Assembly (NCBI GenBank): GCA_946415245.1
Contig: CAMKRS010000013.1
Coordinates: 1 to 48,856 of the forward strand
Length of the DNA stretch: 48,856 nt
From: an uncultured Prevotella sp.
Lineage (GTDB): Bacteria > Bacteroidota > Bacteroidia > Bacteroidales > Bacteroidaceae
Reading direction: 5' to 3'
The position numbers and the translations under genes are program-made. Of the stretch, positions 35,565 through 41,967 are shown piece after piece. Below the pieces are notes generated by a model. It was not told where the DNA came from. It did not search any database and saw nothing but the letters and a program-made list of their open reading frames with translations. Each line of letters starts with the position of its first letter. The stretch's first letter is position 1.

Positions 35565-36356
35565 TTATCTCACCACGCGTGTAAATTCCGGCTTGGCACC
35601 TGCCTCTTTACCCATCGTCACATAGATGGTAGAGGTCTGCTCACCACCGCCACCGAAGCCACGGCTCTTCACCTTAAACTCGTAGTCGATACTGTCGTCA
35701 GTCGTGCGCTTGCCGAAAGTCTGAGGTGTGCCTAAGGGAAACTGATAGCTCGAACAGGCGGCATCGAAGATAGCCTTCTCGGCATCCGTCACAGGCTGCT
35801 GGGCAGAATACGCGGGCAACGGCTTGACAGAGCCTTTCTTATAGCCGTTCTCCTTGAGGAATCGGTCGAGTTCCTTCGCTGCTGACTTCACACGGGCCTG
35901 ACGCACACCATAGCCAGGCTGCACCTTTGCCTTGGGCAGAGCCTTCACGAGGTCGGCTGACGAACTCTCCAAACCGCCACTACCAAACGTACAGAAAGGA
36001 ACGATGGTCTTACCTGCGAAGTCATACTTCTTGACGAGTGTCACCACGGGTGCGGCATAGGTTCCGCCCCAGATGGGATAACCCAGATAGATCACGTCGT
36101 AAGCCTTCAAATCGGCCTTCAACGGCTTGATCTCGGGCTCCTTATCACTCTGAGCGCGTTGCATCGTCTCCTGGAAATTGCCAGAATAAGGTTTCACGGC
36201 CTCGATACTCTCAATATCTGCACCGAGCTGTTTCTGCAACTCTTCGGCCACAGCCTTGGTCGTGTTAGTCTCTGAGAAATAAAGCACCAGTTTCTTCTGT
36301 GCGAAACCAGTAGTCACAAATGCTGCCATAGCAAACAACAATAAGAATCTTTTCAT
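35565..36356 (-). CDS. Exported flavodoxin-like protein with an extra C-terminal domain
   Basis: A 263-residue protein with a signal peptide (MKRFLLLFAMAAFVTTGFA, cleavage before QKK). Residues 21-175 have the flavodoxin fold: the FMN-phosphate loop YFSETNTTKAVAEEL, YLGYPIWGGTYAAPV and FCTFGSGGLESS. Residues about 195-263 form a further beta-rich segment (DSIDYEFKVKSRGFGGGGEQ) not found in simple flavodoxins. Export of a flavodoxin is unusual compared with the cytoplasmic FldA at 40699. It is first in a unit with the secreted carboxylesterase. An electron-transfer or NADPH-quinone-type role in the periplasm is inferred only. Confidence 0.82.
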   Translation of the reverse strand: MKRFLLLFAMAAFVTTGFAQKKLVLYFSETNTTKAVAEELQKQLGADIESIEAVKPYSGNFQETMQRAQSDKEPEIKPLKADLKAYDVIYLGYPIWGGTYAAPVVTLVKKYDFAGKTIVPFCTFGSGGLESSSADLVKALPKAKVQPGYGVRQARVKSAAKELDRFLKENGYKKGSVKPLPAYSAQQPVTDAEKAIFDAACSSYQFPLGTPQTFGKRTTDDSIDYEFKVKSRGFGGGGEQTSTIYVTMGKEAGAKPEFTRVVR

Positions 36357-36390
36357 AAGTTGATAATTAAGTTATGATCATAAGTCGCTG

Positions 36391-36422
36391 CAAATTTAGT
36401 CATTTTTACGAATATATGCAAA
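36391..36422 (-). promoter_or_regulatory. Promoter of the exported flavodoxin-carboxylesterase unit
   Basis: Minus strand: -33 TTTG at 36422-36419, 20-base spacer, -7 TAAATTTG at 36398-36391; predicted start about 30 bases before the flavodoxin ATG. Confidence 0.85.
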
Positions 36423-36465
36423 TATATGACCAATTTTTTTCATCGCCGACAAAAATGCTCGATAT

Positions 36466-37671
36466 CTACAGTCTAACGCCAAATGCCAAACGGGCGTAGG
36501 CATCATAGATGTTAACTTTGCAATTATCACTCTTATAGTGGAAATTGTTGTACTGCGCCTGAGTGCTAATAAAATAATTGCTCCAGTTGTAGGCGATGCC
36601 GAGTCGCAGGTCAAGGTTGAGCCGCAACATACTGTAATTCACCTCCGGCTCTATATCCCAATAGTCAAACTGCGAGTTCGAGTTGTCGTGCATCAAAAGA
36701 GGCTTGTGTGTCTTACCGTTGGCCCATCTCCTCGTCTCCGGATTCCAGTTTCCGAAGTCATCCACAGGCTGTTCAGCAGACAGGTCGTAATTGGTTTCGT
36801 ATTTGTAGGCTTTCACGCGGTTATAGACGCTGATGGTAGGCATGGCCATCACGTTGACCACCAGACCCCGTAGCGGCACCCAGTTGTAGCCGTAGCCTAT
36901 ACCGAGGTTGGCCTGATGTACCTTGATGCGATGTATACCATGGCCGATGATCATATAGGCTGCGTTTGTGTAGTCAGAATAGTCGAACGACGACTGGTAC
37001 CATGTGGCTCCTAGCAGAAAAGATCCTGCGGAGTGACGCTGGATGACCGACTGATTGTAGGCAGCAGCCTGCGAGTAGCGACGACCGTTGAACACATAGT
37101 ATCCGTTGATGTAGACGGAACGTATCCATACTGGTGATGGCATGATGACGGCACTGTCAAATTCCGATTCGACACCCGTCTCCAGATTGCGATCTGTTGA
37201 ACTGAACCTGGCATCTTTCGTATTGAAGCGCCTCAGTCGGAAGTTAAAGCCGTACTTGGCGCCTGTCGAGCTGATAGAGTAATAGCGGCCTGCGTTCTTG
37301 GTGAGCGACTTGGAATAGGAGAATCCCGTACCGCGATAGCCCACCCAAAAACCGATGGAAGAAGCCAAGGGCGGCTCAAAGTTCAGATTCCAGTCTGCAT
37401 GCTCGTTGTAGGCGGGGATGTCGACACTCTGGCTGTAGTCCACATCTACCGCGTTCTCCTTGTAGCGCAGTATCACCCTCCAGGGCTTGTCGGGCACTTC
37501 TATGTATGTCGGGTCCACCTTCGCCTTGGCCTTGGTGTCTAAGTACTGCTGTACCTGATGGAGCCGTTCCATCAGGTTCGGCTTACTTTCCTGTGTACTT
37601 ACGCTGTCTTGCTCCTGTGCTGCTGTATTCAAGGAGAATAGCAGGCAGCAGATGATCATTCTTCCTATCAT
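36466..37671 (-). CDS. DUF4421-like outer-membrane protein
   Basis: A 401-residue protein with a signal peptide (MIGRMIICCLLFSLNTAA), an N-terminal helical part and a beta-rich remainder. Typical strands are WRVILRYKENAVDVDY, IGFWVGYRGTGFSYS, a KYGFNFRLRRF strand and NLGIGYGYNWVPLRGLVVN. It ends NIYDAYARLAFGVRL, like a barrel strand. This matches the DUF4421 family of Bacteroidetes envelope proteins, whose function is not known. It lies 27 bases after the 31-residue reading frame and is presumably read from the promoter at 37817-37847. Confidence 0.8.
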   Translation of the reverse strand: MIGRMIICCLLFSLNTAAQEQDSVSTQESKPNLMERLHQVQQYLDTKAKAKVDPTYIEVPDKPWRVILRYKENAVDVDYSQSVDIPAYNEHADWNLNFEPPLASSIGFWVGYRGTGFSYSKSLTKNAGRYYSISSTGAKYGFNFRLRRFNTKDARFSSTDRNLETGVESEFDSAVIMPSPVWIRSVYINGYYVFNGRRYSQAAAYNQSVIQRHSAGSFLLGATWYQSSFDYSDYTNAAYMIIGHGIHRIKVHQANLGIGYGYNWVPLRGLVVNVMAMPTISVYNRVKAYKYETNYDLSAEQPVDDFGNWNPETRRWANGKTHKPLLMHDNSNSQFDYWDIEPEVNYSMLRLNLDLRLGIAYNWSNYFISTQAQYNNFHYKSDNCKVNIYDAYARLAFGVRL

Positions 37672-37698
37672 ATTTATAGTAGGTTTTAGAGTAATTGA

Positions 37699-37794
37699 CT
37701 AGTCGGCTGGAAATGTAAAGTCCACTTTCTCAACACCTGCGCCGCATATGATGGTTAGGATAACGGCGAACATCCATTGTCTTGACAGTTTCAT
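37699..37794 (-). CDS. 31-residue signal-peptide-like small ORF
   Basis: ATG at 37794 to TAG at 37699 encodes MKLSRQWMFAVILTIICGAG then VEKVDFTFPAD. It has a basic N-terminus and a hydrophobic core ending in C-G, like the start of an exported protein. The coding stretch lies about 15 bases after a well-formed promoter (37817-37847). It is either a genuine small exported peptide or the surviving 5' end of a deleted secreted-protein gene whose promoter now serves the DUF4421 gene. Confidence 0.45.
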   Translation of the reverse strand: MKLSRQWMFAVILTIICGAGVEKVDFTFPAD

Positions 37795-37816
37795 CTTTTT
37801 GTATTATTTTGGGCTA

Positions 37817-37847
37817 CAAAGTTAGAAATAAAAACCGAATAATCAAA
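37817..37847 (-). promoter_or_regulatory. Promoter for the 31-residue ORF and DUF4421 gene
   Basis: Minus strand: -33 TTTG at 37847-37844, 19-base spacer, -7 TAACTTTG at 37824-37817. Confidence 0.8.
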
Positions 37848-37889
37848 GAAAAACCGGATAAATCTATCAGCTTTCTGAGATATTTGTAG

Positions 37890-37897
37890 TACCTTTG
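37890..37897 (+). promoter_or_regulatory. -7 box of the YqiA-like esterase gene
   Basis: TACCTTTG followed by CAGC, ending 4 bases before the ATG at 37902. The leader would be nearly absent if 37902 is used; ATG 37908 is an alternative. No good -33 box was seen. Confidence 0.6.
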
Positions 37898-37901
37898 CAG
37901 C

Positions 37902-38516
37902 ATGAACATGCAGAAAAAGATATTGTTCCTTCACGGATTCTATGCCAGCGGCAGTTGTGTACCAGCCTTGGCATTGAAGGAGGCTTTCAAAGAGAGAGCC
38001 ACCGTGCTCACTCCAGACCTACCCCTCCACCCCGCCGATGCCATCAGACTGATTCGGGAAATCTGTGATCGAGAGAAGCCGGACATACTTGTCGGCAACA
38101 GCTGTGGTTCGTTCTATGCACAGATGATTTCACCCATTATCGGTGTGCCTGCGCTCTTGGGCAATCCACATTTCAAAATGTCAGACTTCCTGCGCGAGCG
38201 CATCGGCAACCATCAGTACAAGTCACCTCGTGCCGACGGAAATCAAAACTTCACCATTACCGAGGAATTGGTCAAGGAGTTCGAGGAAATAGAGGCACAT
38301 CAATTTGACGGCTGTAACATATATAATAAAGAACGCGTATGGGGACTCTTTGGTGAAGAGGACACATTGGCCCACTTCGAGCCGCTTTTTCTGAAGCATT
38401 ATCTCAACTCATATCACTTCCCCGGTGGCCACACACCTACCGCTGAACAATTCAAGACCTGGTACTGCCCCCTCATCGAGAAAATATTGCAGGAATACCC
38501 GGTAATCAGTCGTTAA
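37902..38516 (+). CDS. YqiA/YcfP-like alpha/beta hydrolase (UPF0227 type)
   Basis: A 204-residue cytoplasmic esterase-like protein. It opens with ILFLHGFYASGSC and TPDLPLHPADA, has the nucleophile elbow LVGNSCGSFYAQ (G-N-S-C-G), a late acidic residue in FGEEDTLAH and a histidine in FPGGHTPTAEQF. This matches the small YqiA esterase family acting on short-chain acyl esters. The initiation codon lies 4 bases after the -7 box, so the second methionine (37908) may be used. The 3' end overlaps the convergent 49-residue gene by 11 bases. Confidence 0.85.
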   Translation: MNMQKKILFLHGFYASGSCVPALALKEAFKERATVLTPDLPLHPADAIRLIREICDREKPDILVGNSCGSFYAQMISPIIGVPALLGNPHFKMSDFLRERIGNHQYKSPRADGNQNFTITEELVKEFEEIEAHQFDGCNIYNKERVWGLFGEEDTLAHFEPLFLKHYLNSYHFPGGHTPTAEQFKTWYCPLIEKILQEYPVISR

Positions 38517-38655
38517 TGTACGACTTAGTCGTCATATCATAATATAACGCCTCCAACTCGGCCAAAGTCAGTTTCTCAACACTATGCTCGATGATACGTA
38601 TCAGCTCCTCGCGCCGATAATCATCAGATTGGGTAAATTTATTCATATATGCCAT
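38506..38655 (-). CDS. Small conserved-looking protein of 49 residues
   Basis: ATG at 38655 to TGA at 38506. The product is highly charged and helical: MAYMNKFTQSDDYRREELIR, IIEHSVEKLTLAELEALYYD and MTTKSYIND. It starts 18 bases after the HAD-like gene on the same strand, so the two are probably co-transcribed. Sequence composition is that of real coding DNA: no low-complexity, balanced codons, and an amphipathic pattern. No family is recognised. The start could also be the ATG at 38646. Confidence 0.65.
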   Translation of the reverse strand: MAYMNKFTQSDDYRREELIRIIEHSVEKLTLAELEALYYDMTTKSYIND

Positions 38656-38673
38656 CGTTCTTAATTGCTATAA

Positions 38674-39090
38674 TCAAAACCTTCCTAAAACTTCAATCAC
38701 CTTCACCCAGTCCGTCTCTGCCTCGAAACCAAACTTGTCGTCAATTCCTACGTTGAAATAGAGCTTCACCTCGAAGTTCTGGAAGCTCGTCTTCCCCACC
38801 TCTGGATTCTCGTTGGAATAGTCGAAATGGATACCCTCTTCCGCAAAACGGCTCCTGTACACAGCCATCTGCTCATCATAGCATCCACTCCAGAGAATCA
38901 TGCAGATATCATCACGGTTGGTCATCAGCTGCAGGGCCTCACGGGCATAAGGATAGTAATCGTAGGTCTCCTCATTCTCATAACAAGCCCGCAGGATGGT
39001 ATCGTGAATATCCACCACGACGTAGATCTTCTCCCAGTTCTTCTCCTTCTTACGGTTGAACGCAACCTCAAATGCCTTTCCAATATCCAT
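38674..39090 (-). CDS. Small HAD-like phosphatase
   Basis: A 138-residue protein. Motif I is VVVDIHDTIL (D-x-x-D type, nucleophile and acid/base), motif II CMILWSGC, and motif IV VGIDDKFGFEAETDW; a lysine for motif III is probably in VGKTSFQ or EVKLY. The sequence YDYYPYAREALQLM fits the short helical region before motif II. The start is set at 39090 (MDIGKAFEVAF) because the -7 box at 39127-39134 places the transcript start downstream of the ATG at 39129. The 49-residue gene follows. Substrate unknown; nucleotide or polynucleotide phosphatases share this layout. Confidence 0.82.
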   Translation of the reverse strand: MDIGKAFEVAFNRKKEKNWEKIYVVVDIHDTILRACYENEETYDYYPYAREALQLMTNRDDICMILWSGCYDEQMAVYRSRFAEEGIHFDYSNENPEVGKTSFQNFEVKLYFNVGIDDKFGFEAETDWVKVIEVLGRF

Positions 39091-39126
39091 AAATCCAAAA
39101 ATTTCAACTTTTGTTAAAACTGAGTG

Positions 39127-39134
39127 CAAAGATA
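39127..39134 (-). promoter_or_regulatory. -7 box of the HAD/49-residue unit
   Basis: Minus strand TATCTTTG, 36 bases before the ATG at 39090. No ideal -33 box at 19-20 bases. Confidence 0.6.
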
Positions 39135-39178
39135 GCGATTTTCAAACAATTATTCGTAAATTTGCGAAATCATTTAAT

Positions 39179-39298
39179 ATGTTTTGTGATATGGCAAATG
39201 CTTTACTGTACTATCTGATAGTCATCAATATCGTGACCTTCCTCGTCTATGGCATGGACAAATATCCCGTGGAGTCTCTCCTTTTGCATATCATCTGA
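39179..39298 (+). pseudogene. Fragment of a DUF1294-type membrane protein
   Basis: A 39-residue frame from ATG 39179 to TGA 39298. MANALLYYLIVINIVTFLVYGMDKY matches in style the first helix of DUF1294 proteins (…INIVTFLVYGxDK), and VESLLLHII resembles the …ESTLLLLA start of their next helix. The 10-15 residues that should separate these are missing and the frame then stops. A TAAATTTG -7-like box stands at 39157-39164. Best read as a gene reduced by internal deletion; a small membrane peptide cannot be excluded. Confidence 0.6.
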
Positions 39299-39306
39299 TT
39301 TGAGTA

Positions 39307-39337
39307 TTGCACAACTCATGGAAATATTGTAACTTTG
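39307..39337 (+). promoter_or_regulatory. Promoter of the ZIP transporter gene
   Basis: TTG (39307-39309), 20-base spacer, -7 TAACTTTG (39330-39337). The ATG at 39344 follows after only 6 bases, so the mRNA is leaderless or nearly so. Confidence 0.7.
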
Positions 39338-39343
39338 CACCCG

Positions 39344-40156
39344 ATGACGACAACATTGATCATAGGACTGTTGATTCCGCTGCTGGGCACGATGCTCGGC
39401 TCGGCCTTCGTGTTCTTTATGAAGAACGAGATGTCGGCTCGATTGCAGAAGTCGCTGCTGGGTTTTGCATCGGGCGTGATGGTGGCGGCATCGGTATGGT
39501 CGCTGTTGATTCCAGCGATGGAGATGTCCTCAATGGAAAATGGACAATGGATAATGGATAATCAGGCTAACGCGTGGTCTGTGTTCCCTGCGGCTGTTGG
39601 TTTTCTGTTAGGCATGGGATTCCTATTGCTCATCGATGAACTGACACCCCACCTGCATATCGGAACAGACAAGCCCGAAGGTATGCGCTCACATTTGTCG
39701 AAGACTGCGATGCTGGCCCTTGCCGTCACCATCCACAACCTGCCCGAAGGTATGGCCGTGGGTGTGGTGTTCGCAGGAGCTGACAGCGGCGCGACGAACA
39801 TTTCTTTGGCCAGTGCTTTAGCCGTAGCCGTGGGTATCGCCATTCAGAACGTTCCAGAGGGAGCTATCATCTCCATGCCAATGCGAGCCGCTGGCAATAG
39901 TCGTTGGCGTTCATTTATCATCGGCTCATTGAGCGGGGCAGTCGAACCCATCGGTGCCATCGCCGTCCTACTGCTCGCCTCGCTGCTCATGCCCGTTCTC
40001 CCTTACATGCTCGCCTTTGCAGCAGGCGCCATGTTCTACGTCGTGATCGAGGAACTCATTCCTGAAGCATCCAGCGGTCAGCACTCCAACCTCAGCACCA
40101 TCGGCTTCGCCATCGGTTTCGTCCTGATGATGGTACTCGATGTGGTAATGGGGTAA
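39344..40156 (+). CDS. ZIP-family divalent metal transporter
   Basis: A 270-residue inner-membrane transporter of Zn2+ or related cations. About eight helices are visible. The ZIP helix IV/V metal motifs are clear: AVTIHNLPEGMAVG and AVGIAIQNVPEGAIIS. DELTPHLHIG gives a histidine-containing loop, and VVIEELIPEA lies near the end. Start at ATG 39344: the frame's earlier TTG is inside the -7 box. Residues 64-73 (MENGQWIMDN) are encoded by a dispersed intergenic repeat that has entered the frame in a loop between helices. The hairpin at 40195-40237 probably ends its transcript. Confidence 0.9.
   Translation: MTTTLIIGLLIPLLGTMLGSAFVFFMKNEMSARLQKSLLGFASGVMVAASVWSLLIPAMEMSSMENGQWIMDNQANAWSVFPAAVGFLLGMGFLLLIDELTPHLHIGTDKPEGMRSHLSKTAMLALAVTIHNLPEGMAVGVVFAGADSGATNISLASALAVAVGIAIQNVPEGAIISMPMRAAGNSRWRSFIIGSLSGAVEPIGAIAVLLLASLLMPVLPYMLAFAAGAMFYVVIEELIPEASSGQHSNLSTIGFAIGFVLMMVLDVVMG
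39533..39562 (+). repeat. In-frame ATGGACAATGGATAAT repeat inside the ZIP gene
   Basis: Ten codons built of ATGGAAA/ATGGACA/ATGGATA 7-base units. Bases 39538-39555 are the exact reverse complement of the intergenic 18-mer at 33276-33293. Confidence 0.85.
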
Positions 40157-40194
40157 TACCTACTTTTAGTTAATCAGCTTTTGTAGGCTTCAGG

Positions 40195-40237
40195 GGTGCG
40201 TAATGCTTAAAACACCGCGTTTTAGGTATTGCGCACC
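40195..40237. terminator. Long 19-bp hairpin between ZIP and DUF2023-fldA
   Basis: Arms 40195-40213 and 40219-40237 pair over all 19 positions in RNA (three G-U pairs) around a 5-base loop, followed by TTATTTATTT. It suits a ZIP terminator, but its right arm contains the TTG -33 box of the next promoter, so it may also regulate the flavodoxin unit. Confidence 0.75.
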
Positions 40238-40259
40238 TTATTTATTTGCCGTACCTTTG
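40229..40259 (+). promoter_or_regulatory. Promoter of DUF2023-fldA
   Basis: TTG (40229-40231), 20-base spacer, -7 TACCTTTG (40252-40259); ATG 24 bases downstream at 40284. Confidence 0.75.
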
Positions 40260-40283
40260 CAGCCGAAATCATAAACGATAAAA

Positions 40284-40670
40284 ATGACAACAACAAGAGC
40301 AATTCCAACAGAATTAAAGGTTTTGATGAACCACATCTACGAACTGAATAAAGGTGTGCGACAGATGGTGCTATTCACCTGTAATAAAAAATATGGTCAG
40401 CAGGCCGTAGAGCGACTGGAAAGCCAGGGCATCCCCTACGTATTGCAACCCGCAGGACAGCAGAACCTGAACGTGTATTTCGGACGGCGCGAATGTCTGG
40501 AAGCCATCCGACTCATCGTCACCCGTCCGCTGAACCAGTTGACACCCGAAGAGGACTTTATCCTCGGCGCCATGCTCGGCTACGACCTTTGCGCACAATG
40601 CGAACGCTACTGCAAACGTAAGAACGGATGTAAGGGCGAGTGCAACGGGACATGTATCAATAAGAATTGA
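40284..40670 (+). CDS. DUF2023 family protein, cysteine-rich C-terminus
   Basis: A 128-residue cytoplasmic protein. An alpha/beta N-terminal part (ELKVLMNHIYELNKGVRQMV, RLESQGIPYVLQ, NVYFGRRECLEAIRLI) is followed by LTPEEDFILGAMLGYDLCAQ and a cysteine-rich tail with seven Cys in about 25 residues (CAQCERYCKRKNGCKGECNG then TC), which could bind a metal. DUF2023 genes usually stand beside flavodoxin genes in Bacteroidales, as here: fldA follows after a 28-base repeat spacer. A role in flavodoxin maturation or redox partnering is inferred. Confidence 0.85.
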   Translation: MTTTRAIPTELKVLMNHIYELNKGVRQMVLFTCNKKYGQQAVERLESQGIPYVLQPAGQQNLNVYFGRRECLEAIRLIVTRPLNQLTPEEDFILGAMLGYDLCAQCERYCKRKNGCKGECNGTCINKN

Positions 40671-40698
40671 AGAATTGTAAAATTGAAAAATTGAAGAA
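40671..40698 (+). repeat. A/T word repeat in the DUF2023-fldA spacer
   Basis: AGAATTGTAAAATTGAAAAA followed by TTGAAGAA fills the whole spacer up to the fldA ATG, as in the other heptad-type spacers of the window. Confidence 0.65.
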
Positions 40699-41193
40699 AT
40701 GAACGCAACAATTGTAATCTATGGTTCCTCGACGGGAACCTGCGAGGCCATCGCAGAGAAGATCGCCTCGAAACTGGGCTGCGAGGCCCTCAACGTACAG
40801 GACTTGACAGCTGATATCGTCAGCGCCAACCAGAACCTCATCCTCGGCACCTCGACTTGGGGAGCTGGCGAACTGCAGGACGACTGGTACGACGGTCTGA
40901 AAACACTCCAAGGTGCCGACCTCAACGGCAAGACCATCGCCATCTTCGGCTGTGGCGACTGTGCATCATACAGCGACACGTTCGTAGGAGGCATGGGCGA
41001 ACTCTACAACGGTATCAAGGATAGCGGCGCCAAGTTTATCGGCAGCGTGGAGACCGACGGCTACACCTTCGACGACTCGGAGGCCGTGATCGACGGTAAA
41101 TTCATCGGCCTGCCCCTCGACGACATCAACGAGGACGACAAGACCGACACCCGCATCGAGGCCTGGCTCGCCCAAATCACACCCGCACTCTAA
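40699..41193 (+). CDS. fldA: Flavodoxin (long-chain type)
   Basis: A 164-residue cytoplasmic FMN protein carrying low-potential electrons in place of ferredoxin. FMN-binding loops: phosphate loop YGSSTGTCEAIAEKI, the 50s loop STWGAGELQDDWYDG and the 90s loop FGCGDCASYSDTF. The long-chain insert lies near residues 115-140. Co-transcribed with DUF2023 and closed by a terminator at 41241-41270. Confidence 0.94.
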   Translation: MNATIVIYGSSTGTCEAIAEKIASKLGCEALNVQDLTADIVSANQNLILGTSTWGAGELQDDWYDGLKTLQGADLNGKTIAIFGCGDCASYSDTFVGGMGELYNGIKDSGAKFIGSVETDGYTFDDSEAVIDGKFIGLPLDDINEDDKTDTRIEAWLAQITPAL

Positions 41194-41240
41194 TCACAGG
41201 TATAAATCATAAATTAGGTATTTGTTTAGTTATTGGTAGG

Positions 41241-41270
41241 TGGCTGGTCGTGAGATCAGCCATCTTTTTA
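41241..41270 (+). terminator. Intrinsic terminator after fldA
   Basis: Stem TGGCTGGTC / GATCAGCCA (one G-U) with a GTGA loop, followed by CTTTTT. It also argues against a methyltransferase start at 41240. Confidence 0.85.
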
Positions 41271-41284
41271 AAAAGAAAACGATT

Positions 41285-41896
41285 ATGGGACTATTGAAAT
41301 CTTTTTTCAGCCAGTGTGCACGACCTGAGGGAGCACTTGGACGCGTGATGCTGAGTTTCATGAATTATACGCATGCCCCGCTGACGAACTGGGGACTGAA
41401 ACTTGTGGATGTGCAAGACGGATGGACAATGCTCGATGTGGGCTGTGGTGGAGGTTTTACTATTCGCCGACTGCTGAAACGGAGTAAGGACGCACAGGTC
41501 TATGGCATCGACATCTCTGAGGAGAGCGTGGCAAAAGCCAAGAAGGTGAATGCAGAGGTACTCGACAAACAGGTATTTATCACTCAGGGTTCTGCGGAGA
41601 AGCTTCCATACGAGGACAAAAAGTTCGACCTTGTGACGGCTGTAGAGACTGTCTATTTCTGGCCCAATCTACCCGACTGTCTGCAAGAGGTGCGTCGTGT
41701 GTTGAAGCCCGGTGGTAAGTTTGCCATCTTGGTAGAGGTAGTGGACAGTGATTCTAAATGGACCAGCGTGGTGGAGGGCATGACGGCCTATTCGCCTGAA
41801 GATCTGAAAAAACTGCTTGATGATGCAGGTTTCACCCAGACGGAAATCTACCGCAAGAAACCAACGTATGCTACGATTTTAGGAGTAAAACCATAA
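41285..41896 (+). CDS. Class I SAM-dependent methyltransferase
   Basis: A 203-residue cytoplasmic methyltransferase of the UbiE/MenG-like kind. SAM motif I is MLDVGCGGGFTIRRLL, motif II region QVYGIDISEESVAKAKK, then GSAEKLPYEDKKFDLVTAVE and the post-motif VRRVLKPGGKFAI. The start is ATG 41285 (MGLLKSFFSQ); the earlier in-frame ATG is inside the fldA terminator. No promoter box was found in the short gap, so it may depend on read-through. Acceptor unknown. Confidence 0.87.
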   Translation: MGLLKSFFSQCARPEGALGRVMLSFMNYTHAPLTNWGLKLVDVQDGWTMLDVGCGGGFTIRRLLKRSKDAQVYGIDISEESVAKAKKVNAEVLDKQVFITQGSAEKLPYEDKKFDLVTAVETVYFWPNLPDCLQEVRRVLKPGGKFAILVEVVDSDSKWTSVVEGMTAYSPEDLKKLLDDAGFTQTEIYRKKPTYATILGVKP

Positions 41897-41925
41897 TTTG
41901 CAACCGAGTTGCGACAGCCTTGCCG

Positions 41926-41967
41926 TACCTTTGCACCATCAAACAACACCTTTGCATCCGATGGGTC
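41926..41967 (+). other. Orphan -7 box and gene-start remnant
   Basis: TACCTTTG (41926-41933) is followed by a second CCTTTGCATCCG and an ATG (41960) opening only a six-codon frame (MGPKAL). No gene follows on this strand; the next gene runs the other way. It looks like the leftover 5' end of a lost gene or a source of antisense RNA. Confidence 0.45.

Noticed and set aside
41240..41284. Upstream start for the methyltransferase
   Set aside because: The codons lie in the fldA terminator hairpin, and the family-like sequence begins at 41285.
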